Source: Astropecten irregularis (Eukaryota > Echinodermata > Asteroidea > Paxillosida > Astropectinidae). Taken from it: DNA of 64,000 nucleotides. The position numbers and the translations under genes were made by a program. Shown in pieces: positions 1-9,700 of the stretch; position 1 is the first letter of the stretch, and the number at the start of each line of letters is the position of its first letter. The notes under the pieces are model-generated. The model searched no databases. It was not told the origin of the DNA and worked only from the letters and a program-made list of their open reading frames with translations. The stretch covers positions 15,934,001 through 15,998,000 of the forward strand of contig OZ020244.1 in NCBI GenBank assembly GCA_963971285.1. The letters are read 5' to 3'.

Positions 1-300
1 GCTCATGAATAGGAGGTCTCTGTGCCCATTTTTAGGGAAAAAATTATCTTTTCTTCAATAAATGTGAGTAAACCTTGTCATTATTGGAATCTCCAATTCT
101 CCCTTGGTCCATAGCTGGCTGCATGAGACATTTTAGGATAGTTTTGGAGGTGAAATCACAGGATTTTGACTCAGGGTAGAGGCAAAATGGAGCTCTTGCC
201 ACTTAAATGCAAACAAGGTACTTGGACCCTACTATCGCCAGATCATGCCCGAATGTTAAAAAAGGCGAATTTTAGGGTCCAAGTCACTCGGACTAATTTT
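1..300. repeat. Dispersed repeat, copy 1 (partner at 35.0-35.3 kb)
   Basis: About 290 bp nearly identical to 34998-35295 in the same orientation. Shared landmarks are AATAGGAGGTCTCTG at the start and AAAGGCGA..TTTTAGGGTCC near the end. No coding potential was seen. It is interrupted by the window edge on the left. Confidence 0.8.
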
Positions 301-467
301 GGGGGACAATAAAGGTTCATTGAACCTCTTGTTCCAGACAATGCCCCCATTCATTGTATTTCAATGGAAATAACAAAGTGTCATGAATATTCTCATGGCA
401 CGAGGTGAACTGCTATATGGGCGGAAGGGGTTGAGCACATTTCTTTTCTTCCACAAATGCATCTGAT

Positions 468-600
468 TTTAAAGTGATTGAAAAGTGAACAAAGAAATAT
501 TTACTGGTGTGCGATCTGAACCAGCAATCCTGGAATATCGTCTCTATAAACTACATGTAAGCTATCCAGCCCTATGTGGGTGGTGTCCCAAATCTAAACG
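468..600 (-). mobile_element. tRNA-derived SINE remnant
   Basis: The stretch carries the tail AAAGTGATTGAAAAGTGAAC, a degraded tRNA-like middle and CTATCCAGCCCTATG, matching the minus-strand SINE copies at 8.3 and 11.6 kb. The A and B boxes are decayed. Confidence 0.55.
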
Positions 601-1269
601 TGATTAAAATATAAGCCTTTCAGCAACTGAAAGTTTTCAAAAGAACGCCATGGGTTATTTAAATTGACAACCAAGAATGACCTACATATGAGAGGTCCTC
701 GTTTTGTCTCGCAGTTGGGGCAGTGGTATTCTTCAATGTCTGCTGACTGGTCTTCTCGTATACCAACACAGCTGAGAAGATAAACAAGAAGGTACAGGAA
801 TTAGCACAATGAAAAATTCCCCATATGTACTGTAACAAACACAGATGGGAACAGTGCCGTGTGTGACAAGCGCCGCGCTGATTGGTCAACGTGCAAGGCA
901 GTGCTCGTGACGTCACGGAAACCATGTGCTGGCCCAACTCGTTACACACGCACGCAGGGCCGTTGCATGCACGTATGGAGCACGCATCACGCGATGGGCC
1001 TATGCAAACACACACAGTGTATGACTATGAAACGACCAACGGTCGGCCATATGACAACTCCGGCGACCATGCAATTTCTATGCATATGTGGCGCTCTCAG
1101 AATATACACAACCAACAGATCCAACACACGTTGCTATGAATATTCAACGACCTAACAATCACACTCAGACGGTGGCGCGGTAAAATGGCAACAAAAATAC
1201 AGCTGACCAAAGTTCAAATACAACCGCGGAGTCTGTGAGTTCTCGAACGTCGGATAACACCACAAAAAA
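601..1269. other. Non-coding stretch, nothing recognised
   Basis: No exon, conserved repeat or RNA gene was recognised. A GC-richer patch at 860-1000 has a CCAAT motif and GTGACGTCACG, but nothing ties it to a transcript. If the PHD gene at 2.3 kb continues leftwards, this is intron. Confidence 0.4.
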
Positions 1270-1545
1270 TGGTCAAAAGGTCGAAGAAATGTACAAATTT
1301 GTACGTTTTTGGTACCATTTGAAAGATCGTGGCGAGGTCTGGTCTGACGAAGTGTCAATGATTCGAGTGGGCATTGCTGAGTATGTGCCCATGCGCGTTA
1401 GTTTCATTCATGAAAACTTCCATTTTTGGTCAGTGCGATGACGTCACATAATGAGATGATCGTGACACCCTCTTGTGGCTGTTTCATGCAAATTCGTGTA
1501 AGGGACTTTTCGCTGTGATTAGGTCCAAAATTGATGCCGAACACT
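1270..1545 (+). repeat. Dispersed repeat, copy A (partner at 37.34-37.57 kb)
   Basis: About 230-270 bp shared with 37338-37565 in the same orientation. Both begin with ATGTACAAATTTGTAC, contain CATGAAAACTTCCATTTTTG and end near GGGA.TTTTCGCTGTG. The overlapping short open frames are not conserved between copies. Confidence 0.75.
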
Positions 1546-2285
1546 TAAACAAGATAAAAGAAAAAAGACAAGATGTGCCAAATGCTCAGATGAAAACAAT
1601 TGTCAACAGTCAACACGTAATATCCCAGTTTTACACAGCTGAGATTAAAGTTTATCATAACTTGTGTCCAGTACTGGCAATGGGTTAATTTCTAACATGT
1701 CTAAAAGGCACAATGCTTTTTCCGTAATGTCCGTCAGTATAATGTGAGTTTGATATTGTAAGCAAGCAATGTTTTTGGAATCTTGGCAGGGTTTTGAGTT
1801 TTTTAGGAAATTACAAAGCCTCAAAGGTAGTCAATGACACAAAGGTCTACGCTCATGCACTAAAGTAAACTGCGACTGTAAAGTGCAAGTAGGCCTAGGC
1901 CTAAGAATTTTGTAAAAACAAAATTTCTAACTCCATGAACTCTTGTCTAAATTCTTAACTCAAACTGTGTGAAAACAGTATTCAAAATCCCAGAAACCAA
2001 AGAATTTCAAATAGAAGAAGGGTCTTAGCTGTAGATAGTAATATTTATAAATAACAAACCCACAAATTTAGAACTGTTTAATGAGTACAGGGTGCTATTG
2101 TGAACAATTATCAATATAAAAGCATTGAGGTGTCGGAATTACCAACCATAACCGTTATTACACACGTATTCTGTGTTCATTTGATATACAGCATTTAAGA
2201 ACGATGAATTATAATGTTTAATATCTGGCGAACAAAAGATCTCAGCAGACCCAAATCAGCAGGACATAAAAGTAATATTTCTCAC
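1546..2285. other. Probable intron of the PHD gene, nothing else seen
   Basis: An AT-rich stretch without recognisable exons or repeats. It lies downstream, on the minus strand, of the donor site at 2285/2284, so it is most simply read as the first intron of the KDM7/PHF-like gene. Confidence 0.4.
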
Positions 2286-2392
2286 CTTCCATGGAACCAA
2301 TCTTGGCAACTGTCACACTCTATCATAAACCGTGAGGCGTCGTACGGTTGTCTGCAAATACAGTACACCGGAGCTTTGATCGTCGACGCCAT
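2286..2392 (-). CDS. First coding exon of a KDM7/PHF2/PHF8-like PHD-finger demethylase (partial)
   Basis: The minus-strand exon starts at ATG 2392 in good context (AGCAAAATGGCG) and ends at a clean donor AAG|GTGAG at 2286, phase 2. It encodes 35 residues that start MAST and contain [19 protein letters not shown] followed by CQDWFHG. This is the first half of a PHD zinc finger (the CxC and CxxC zinc ligands and the WFHG core) with the spacing typical of the N-terminal PHD of PHF2, PHF8 and KDM7A. That domain reads H3K4me3 and steers the JmjC demethylase domain in the nucleus. The split codon AG|N predicts Ser, as in the family's GSC. The remaining exons were not found at 1-2285 and must lie beyond the left edge. 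A PHD protein outside KDM7 cannot be excluded from one exon. Confidence 0.82.
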
Positions 2393-2582
2393 TTTGCTGA
2401 AAGAAAACTTTAGCAAGGCATGCCGGGAAGGTTTCTCTTGTCAGATCGGATAAATACGGTAGCCCATGTTGGATACATAAAAATAAATATTCGCGAGAAT
2501 GAGTAAGAGTTGATTTTTTTTGTTAGACCTGTCTGAAGTTAACTTGTTTGGAATTCTCTACTACATCCTAAGCTTAAAATTT

Positions 2583-2962
2583 GTTAAAGGTAGTATCATA
2601 CTTTGGTAGCATACCGAAACAGAAATCTTCACAGATTTACATAATAACTTACAGATACAGGGTATAAAGATGGCGATGGTAGAAACATACCCGTTAAAAA
2701 AAATTCTGCCTGAAATACTGTATTTATATAGAAAAGAGTAAAAGTAGTGGACCGAAAATATTTTTGATCTTTTAAAGATCAAAAATAAACGAGAAAAGAC
2801 ATAAGAAAAACTGTGGTCGTTTTCCACTGTTTTCTTAAAAAGTAGGCAGTGTATGGGACTGAAATGTTCACAGATGACTGTTTGGCCTTCAATAGTGTAT
2901 CTGTCTTGATATTTTTGCCCATGAATCTGTATTTCTTTGACAAAGTATGATATTACCTTTAA
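2583..2962 (-). mobile_element. MITE family RA, copy 1
   Basis: Bounded by TTAAAGGTAGTATCATAC and its inverted end ATGATATTACCTTTAA. It carries the family's internal hairpin GATCTTTTAAAGATC. It lies just upstream of the PHD-gene start. Confidence 0.8.
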
Positions 2963-3240
2963 GAAAAAGAGGGAAGTGGAACATAAAGGTGTTCAGGCTT
3001 GCAATGCCGCGAAGTCTTTTGCCAGTGTCAAAGGGCAATTCTGTCCCCCTGGTAAATGTGTCTGGGTGGACAGAAGTTAATTTGTTACCGCCCGGTCCGT
3101 GACTCGATGAAGCTGTCCGCCGGACACATTTTCCTGGGAACAAAATTACCCTTTACACTTGCAATTTAGTGCAAGCATACCACAATTAATTGCAACAAAC
3201 CGAAACAGGTGTAAAACGCACAGTATGAAATGCAACTAGG

Positions 3241-3598
3241 TTAAAGGTAATATCATACTTTGGTTTTTGTCCAAGAAATACAGATTCATGGGCAAAAAAA
3301 TCAAGACAGGTACAAAAACAGTCATATGAAAATTTCAGTCCCATATTACGATGCCCACTTTTTGAGAAAACAGTGAAATCAGCCACAGTATTTCTTTTCT
3401 CTTTTATTTTTGATCTTTTAAAAGTTCAAAAATATTTTCGGTCGTTATTTTACTAATTTCTGGATAAATACACCATTTCAGGCGGAATAATGTTAACAGT
3501 ATGTTTCTACCACCACCATCTTCATACCCTGTAAGTTATACGCAAATCTGTGAACATTTCTGTTTTGGATTCTTGCCAAAGTATGATACTACCTTTAA
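3241..3598 (+). mobile_element. MITE family RA, copy 2
   Basis: Complete ~358-bp copy with inverted ends TTAAAGGTAATATCATAC and GTATGATACTACCTTTAA. The interior has GATTCATGGGCAAA, TTTTGAGAAAACAG and CATTTCAGGCGGAA blocks found in all complete copies. Confidence 0.85.
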
Positions 3599-3715
3599 TT
3601 ATCTTTGTTCGTTTGGCAGTCAGAAGAGATGAAACCACGCACACACCGCTATATACCGGGGATCATTATTTCACCGAATACACGCAGCAATGCTGCAACC
3701 TGGGAACGGCACACT
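3599..3715 (-). mobile_element. SINE 5' module fragment
   Basis: Contains GTTCGTTTGGCAGTCAGAAG and GCAGCAATGCTGCAACCTG. This module flanks the tRNA-like part in the SINEs at 5.9-6.2, 8.3-8.5 and 11.6-11.9 kb. The tRNA-like part itself is missing here. Confidence 0.6.
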
Positions 3716-3769
3716 AGTGATGGTGAGGGATGGTTTGAACTTGTGCAAAGTCAAAAAGGTCGTTGTCAA

Positions 3770-4150
3770 TATCAACACTGAAACACCTATATCACGACTG
3801 TAACCTTCACCTAGGGGGACCTGGACACCGCTGACGATAATCGTGATGAGGAAAGTGCAATACACACCATGTGACCGAGTGATCAAATTTGCTGGCAGGA
3901 TTAGCCCTGGGAAAATAATTCATTGGTCATTTTTTAATTATTCTTACTAATTGATTTTTTATCATGATTTTGCACATCAAAGCCAAACTTGGTGTTGATG
4001 CACTCATATAATTTTATATTAAATAACAATCGTCACGCGACGTACTTTCAACCAATAAGAACTGTTAAACTGCCCAAGGCTATACAGGGAAAGTCAACGT
4101 GGAAGTTAATGGAAGCCTTTTATAGACTGAAAAGGGAAAATTGCATTATA
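3770..4150 (+). repeat. Inverted duplicate of the MMP upstream and promoter region
   Basis: On the plus strand this matches the minus strand of about 13805-13025, with a ~0.5-kb block absent here. Shared landmarks are GATCAAATTTGCTGGCAGG, CCAATAAGAACTGTTAAACT, GTCAACGTGGAAGTTAAT and CCTTTTATAGACTG. The match stops before the functional TATA and 5' UTR exon of the MMP gene. No MMP coding exon follows on the plus strand, so it is a stray upstream-region copy, not a gene. Confidence 0.75.
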
Positions 4151-4609
4151 CCGACAGGTGAAAGTTTCTAAAGTTAAAGCACTTAAAATTCGGTCGGGTA
4201 ATTATTATGATGCCCTAATATATACCGCACTATTTATATGGGAATATTATATGACACGTAATTTTGAAATTTCAAGTAACTGTTTCATTTCGCCGTCTAA
4301 AGTTCTACTTAATTGTATCAGGAATGATTACATAGTTTGAGAGTGAACATCGTGGTTCATTGCATGCCCTAAAGGCAGTGTCCGAAACTGGCTTCGAGAG
4401 CTTCGGCTAGGTCTATGTCTTGGTGTCTCCACGCATTTCCAATGGAGAGAAGACCTAGACCTAGCTCTAGACAACAGATTCGGATTCAGCCTTATTTCCA
4501 AGAGCCCTTGAAATCTGTCTGATTAGAAATTTCACATCATTGATCACACACTTGGGTCATTGGGAAAATGCTCTCTCACAAACTCATTTACGATCATGTC
4601 ATTTTCAGA

Positions 4610-5170
4610 TAAGGAAAAAAGGTGACCAAAGTCACGCGATGTCGAGTTGCTGGTAGCAACGTTTTGGCTGCTGGTACTGCTAGCCTTCTTCAGACAACTG
4701 AAGAACTGGATGCTGCGGTGTCCGTTACATCCTGTGGGGCGGGATTCGGGTGAAGAACTCAAAACCGGAGTCACAGCATCCAGGGGCCAATTTCATAAAA
4801 CTGTTAAGCACAAAAAGTTGCTTAGCACAAAAATGTCTCGCCCAATAAAACAAACCACCATTGAAAATTCCATTTGATATTCATGGTCAGCGAACAACAG
4901 CCAAAGAACAATCACAAGTGATATATACACAACACATGGACATTTGGTTGTTAATCCTGTTTTTAAAAAGACAGATAAGTCATGCTTAGCACATTTTTGT
5001 GCTTAACAGTTTTATGAACTATTGGCCCCAGTTCTTCAGTTGCCCGATGAAGGTTAGCAGTACCAGCAGCCAAAACGTCGCTACCAGCAACACGACATCG
5101 CGTGACTATGATCACTTTTTTCATTATCTGTTTACCACCGCGATGAACAACCTTTTTCCTTTGTATGTCA
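4610..5170. mobile_element. Foldback element FB-C, split by a nested MITE
   Basis: The outer arms are 4610-4782 (CACGCGATGTCG, CTGCTGGTACTGCTAGCCTT) and 5032-5165 (the inverse, with GTTAGCAGTACCAGCAGCC and ACGACATCGCGTGA). They match the arms of the complete element at 26.28-27.34 kb. The interior is replaced by a GGGCCAATTTCA-type MITE at 4783-5031. Confidence 0.75.
4783..5031. mobile_element. GGGCCAATTTCA MITE, type a, copy 1 (nested)
   Basis: About 249 bp from GGGGCCAATTTCATAAAACT to the inverted TTTTATGAACTATTGGCCCC, inserted inside FB-C. The interior AAAACAAACCACCATT block recurs at 14.6, 23.4, 55.1 and 57.8 kb. Confidence 0.85.
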
Positions 5171-5502
5171 TTCTCGCTGGTATCCGAAGAAAAGAGTCTT
5201 TCAATGTCACCCATGTCTAATCCTCGACAGCGATGCAGGAGGAAAAAAATATGCAATATTGGCCACAGACAGCTGACAAGGGGGCCTGCAACCGTCGGCG
5301 GTTGTAATGGTATGATTTTGAGTTCTTCTTGAGAAACGTCTGGCATTCCGCTAGGAGTGGAGGTAGTCCGTAGGAATGAAAATAAGAATTCCTAAGCTGC
5401 ACAGCTCTATGGCTGGTATCCACTGTCAGATGCCATGGCTTTTATCGGTATAAATCTTTACGTTTTGCTAAATGTGACCTTCAATTGGCAGACCTAATCT
5501 GG

Positions 5503-5655
5503 GGTCAATTTCATTGAGCTGCTTAAGTACCAAAATGTGCTTAAGCTCCAAAAACCTTGTTAAATAAAACTGGTATGCCAGCCAAATTTCCTTGTAAATG
5601 TTATGCTCAGCATCAAGGGAACTTTTTGTGCTTCAGCATCTCTATGAAATTGGCC
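5503..5655. mobile_element. GGGCCAATTTCA MITE, type b, internally deleted
   Basis: Starts GGGGTCAATTTCATTGAGCT and ends CTCTATGAAATTGGCCC. Compared with the full-length type b at 11.1-11.36 kb it lacks about 90 bp of interior. Confidence 0.7.
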
Positions 5656-5754
5656 CGTGGACTTTAACATGGAAGCGATTGACATCAAAGTAATCTGGGT
5701 CTACTGACCAATGCTGCTTTATTAAAGAGTCCCTCAGTTTAGAACAACCAAACT

Positions 5755-5885
5755 AAAATTAAAGATTCAAAATTCAATGATTCAAAATGATTCAAAAGAT
5801 TCAGAATGATTCAGAATGATTAAAAATGATTAAAAATGAATAAAATGATTAAAATTATTAAAATGATTAAAAATGATTCAAAATC
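5755..5885. repeat. Degenerate ATGATTCAAA tandem repeat
   Basis: Around ten imperfect iterations of ATGATTMAAA, a low-complexity satellite-like tract. Confidence 0.75.
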
Positions 5886-5927
5886 AGTCAGTTTGCCTTG
5901 TGGTTAATTGATAATTATATTAATTAA

Positions 5928-6185
5928 AAAGCCATATCCTCTTTAAGTGATCCCCTATGTACTGTTCTCAGGTTGCAGCATTGCTGCGAGTATCGATAAA
6001 AATTAATGATCCCTGGGATATGGCAATGTGCGCATGGTTTCATGGCTTCTGCCTGCCGAACAAACAAAGATGATTGACTATTGGGGTCTCTACCAACGTA
6101 GGGCTGGATAGCTCAGTTGGTAGAGCGCCAGTACGGTATTCAGGAGGTCGCTGGTTCCAAGTTTCAAGTGTCACAAAGAAGGACC
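5928..6185 (+). mobile_element. tRNA-derived SINE
   Basis: A 5' module (TTGCAGCATTGCTGCGAGTA) is followed by a tRNA-like part at 6102-6165 with an A box like GGCTGGATAGCTCAGTTGG and a damaged B box (GGTTCCAAG). The same two-part structure occurs in at least six other places in the window, so this is a SINE and not a tRNA gene. Confidence 0.75.
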
Positions 6186-6501
6186 GTCCCTTGCTATGAC
6201 TTTTGACGAAAGAATCAACTTTATATCTGAAACAGTTTATTTTGCGTTATAGGGACTTTGTTTGGACCAAGTTTGGTTAAGATAGGCTGTTTTAAAATGA
6301 GCAAAGTGCCGAATTGAAATGACAAGAAGAATACGTGGGAAGAAGATAAATAAAACCCCAACAAACCCAATCATATCAGTTTTTCAACTGACTTCATTTT
6401 AGGAGCTAAATTGGAGGGTCATTGGTACTCAAATCAAAACGGAAACAAAGAATGTAAATTTTACCTATAATGTACCATAGTCAAAGTTTCAAAAAGGGAA
6501 C

Positions 6502-6717
6502 TTAGTCTTGGTTCACAACTCTGTTATTACTCGAACGTACGAGCCAATTACCCGTACTGACCCGCACACACGCACGTACGTACATGTGCGGAAAGGCCTC
6601 TCTGAAACATAGGCCTTTACTTTACAAAAAATTATGTACGTACGTACGTGCGTGTGGGTCAGTGCGGGTAATCGGTTCGTACGTTCGAGTAATAACATAG
6701 TCGTGAACCAAGACTAA
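6502..6717. mobile_element. Foldback hairpin with CGTACGTACG stem, in the likely MMP 3' UTR
   Basis: Arms of about 80 bp (6502-6584 and 6635-6717) are inverted copies running from TTAGTCTTGGTTCAC to GTGAACCAAGACTAA, with CACGCACGTACGTAC near the loop. It lies 51 bp past the MMP stop codon on the transcribed side, so the transcript may contain a long perfect hairpin. Confidence 0.85.
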
Positions 6718-6767
6718 AGAAAATTACAATGAGTTAAAATCATTTTTGTGAAGTTTATCAGTTGGAA

Positions 6768-9700
6768 CTAATTTGTCTCACTTCCGTAAATGGCTCTGAT
6801 ACCTTCGATGTCGTCAGGATCAAGATGGAAGGGATTACGGTACACTTCGCTAGGACCCATGATTGCCGTTCTCACCAACGAATGTGCTAGTCCCAAGTTG
6901 TGACCAAACTCGTGTACAGCTACCTTCAAGAGGTTGATGCCTGAAAGAGAACACGAGGCTCAATTATTGATATCATCAAAGGTAGTATCATACTTTGGTT
7001 TTTGTCAAAGAAATACAGATTCATGCGCACAAATATCAAGGAAGATACAGTAACTGTCATCTGTGAAAAATTCAGTCCCATACGGTTCCACTTTTTGAGA
7101 AACAGTGAAAAACAGCCACAGTATTTCTTACGTCTTTTCTCTTTTTATTTTTCATCTTTAAAGGTTATATCATACTTTGGTTTTTGTCACAGAAACACAG
7201 ATGCATGGGCACAAATATCAAGGAAGATAACAGTCATCTGTGAATTTTGAGTCCCATACGGCGCCAACTTTTTGAGAAAACAGTGATAAACCGCCACAGT
7301 ATTTCTGAAGTCTTTTCTCTTTTATTTTTGATCTTTAAAGGTTATACATGTATCATACTTTTGTTTTTGTCAAAGAAATTCAGATTCATGGGCAAAAATA
7401 TCAAGAAAGATACAGTAACAGTCATCTGTGAAACTTCAGTCTCACCTACTTTATGAGAAAACAGTAAAAAGCGGCCACAGTATTTGTTATTGTTTTGCAT
7501 GTACTGGAAAATGATCCACAGTTTTTATTATTAAAGGCTTACCTTCAGGTGTGCCGATGGTCCAGTCCTCAGCCTCATCAAAGTGCGTGAAATCACCCCC
7601 CGGAGTTGTGGCGTGGGCAAGGACCCCCAGCTTGCCGTCAAACGGGATACCATCTCCATGATCCCCGCTGAAGAAGTTGATTTTGATGTCGGCTTCTGCG
7701 TTGTCAAACACTTGTGTGACTGTCAGAGGCGTCACGGCTGTCCAATACTATAATAGCGATATGACAAGGAGATCAAAATCATCCTCAAAGGCGGTAATGG
7801 AATATACTATATAACAAAAAAACATTTGCTCAAAAGTGAATGACTGTATGTCCGTACGGTCCGTTGTCCATAACCAGGGGACGAATTTTTCGAATTTCAA
7901 ATGTTTGGGGAAATGGTTGCCTATAACAAGTCAAGGAAACCGGGCCGCAAATGAATCTTTTTGCTCTCCCCATTAACTCGAGCTCATTATAAGGTTTAAA
8001 TGAAAGGGAAAAAATGCAGTTCCCATGGCAACCGTGACGTCATGAGCCTAGTTTCACGGAGGTCCGGTTCTGGATGTATATCTCCTTTATTATGTGAACA
8101 AGATCGTTTTTTGTTTGAAGTCTTGTAGTGGACTGATACAAATACCATCGACGTTCGTTTTGTTAATATCGATTATGATACAATAATCGAGTATAATGTT
8201 GAGTTAGTCTGGTTCCCAGACCAAGAATCTCCGAGTATTCTCTGTACATTCTAGGGTCCGGTATCGGCTAAACTGGAGGAGCACGTGACCAAAAAAGTCA
8301 ATTTTTTCGTTTTTGAAAAATGAACAAAGAAAACAATTGACGGAGCAGGATTCGAACCGGCGACCTCCTGAATACCGTACAGGCGCTCTACCAACTGAGC
8401 CATCCAGCCCTACGTCGGTGGTGACCCAAATAGTCAATTATCTTTGCGCGTTTGGCAGTCAGAAGCCATGAAACCACGCCACACCCCAAGGGGGTTTGTA
8501 AATCCTATATGCTTCCTTTTAAAGGTAATATCATACTTTGGTATTAAGAAACCAAAACAGAAATGTTCACAGATTTATGTATAACTTACAGGGTATGAAG
8601 ATGGTGGTGGTAGAAACATACCGTTAACATTGTTCCGCCTGAAATGGTGTATTTATCCAGAAATTAGTAAAACAACGACCGAAAATGTTTTTGATCTTTT
8701 AAAAGATCAACTAAAAGAGAAAAGACTTAAGAAATACTGTGGCTGTTTTTCACTGTTTTCTCAAAAAGTGGGCACCGCATGGGACTGAAATTTTCACAGA
8801 TGACTGTTACTGTATCTTCCTTGATATTTTTGACCATGAATCTGTTTTTCTTAGATAAAAACCAAAGTATGATATTACCTTTAATCTCAACTTGACGAAA
8901 CTGATACGAATTCTATTACATGAACGAATTCTATTATTAACGAACGTCGCTATAGTCGAGACTAGTATATACTCACTGTCCAGGCCTCGACAAGCGTTTT
9001 CACCACGTCAGCTTTCGGTAGTATGTCAGGGGTGACCGAGTCAATACGGTAGGTCAGGTCAGTTTTAGACCACGTAGTCCCCGCAAGAACGTATCTCTTG
9101 GGCTTTCTGGTTCCGGGGCTGTATTTATCCACGTCTGGCATGCCACAGCGAGGCATACTCATCGCAGCCAACGTCTCAACATCCAGCTCACCTGTCGTTT
9201 TCGCAGAGAGTTGCACCCAAGTAAATAAACTCCCATAGACAACAGTGATAAATCCTTATACTTCAAAAATCATTTAAAATACTCAGAGCAGGCTCTCACA
9301 GGTGTTCAAGTTGCACAGAAAAATGATGATGAACATGTCACCTTTCATTTTCTTTTCATTTTATGGTGGGTTGACAATTGAAGTTTTGAGATAAACTCAT
9401 TCTCAGCCGACCACCCCTAAATCAAGGTATGGATCACTCTAGCCAAAGAAACCATTTCCAAAAGCAAAAAACATCCCTCTGCAAAGCGGCTGAAATAGAC
9501 CCACTTTCTCACCCAATTTTGCATCACACAAAATGATCACAAGTGGAAGCCCAGAGTCCAGGTAGGAGGTCCAGTGCCATATTTCTTCAATCCCTCAGTT
9601 TCAATGTAAATGTTATTAATGAGCTCGGCGGACGGATTTTGGGACTATTTACTTGGGTGCACCCAGGGAGACAAAATATTGCGTCTATGCTCCCTCTCTA

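Noticed and set aside
6102-6170. tRNA genes suggested by A and B boxes (also at 8.3, 11.6, 32.3, 43.7, 45.1, 56.8 kb)
   Set aside because: All share the same non-tRNA flanks and tails, have poor acceptor-stem pairing and variable anticodon loops. They are tRNA-derived SINEs.
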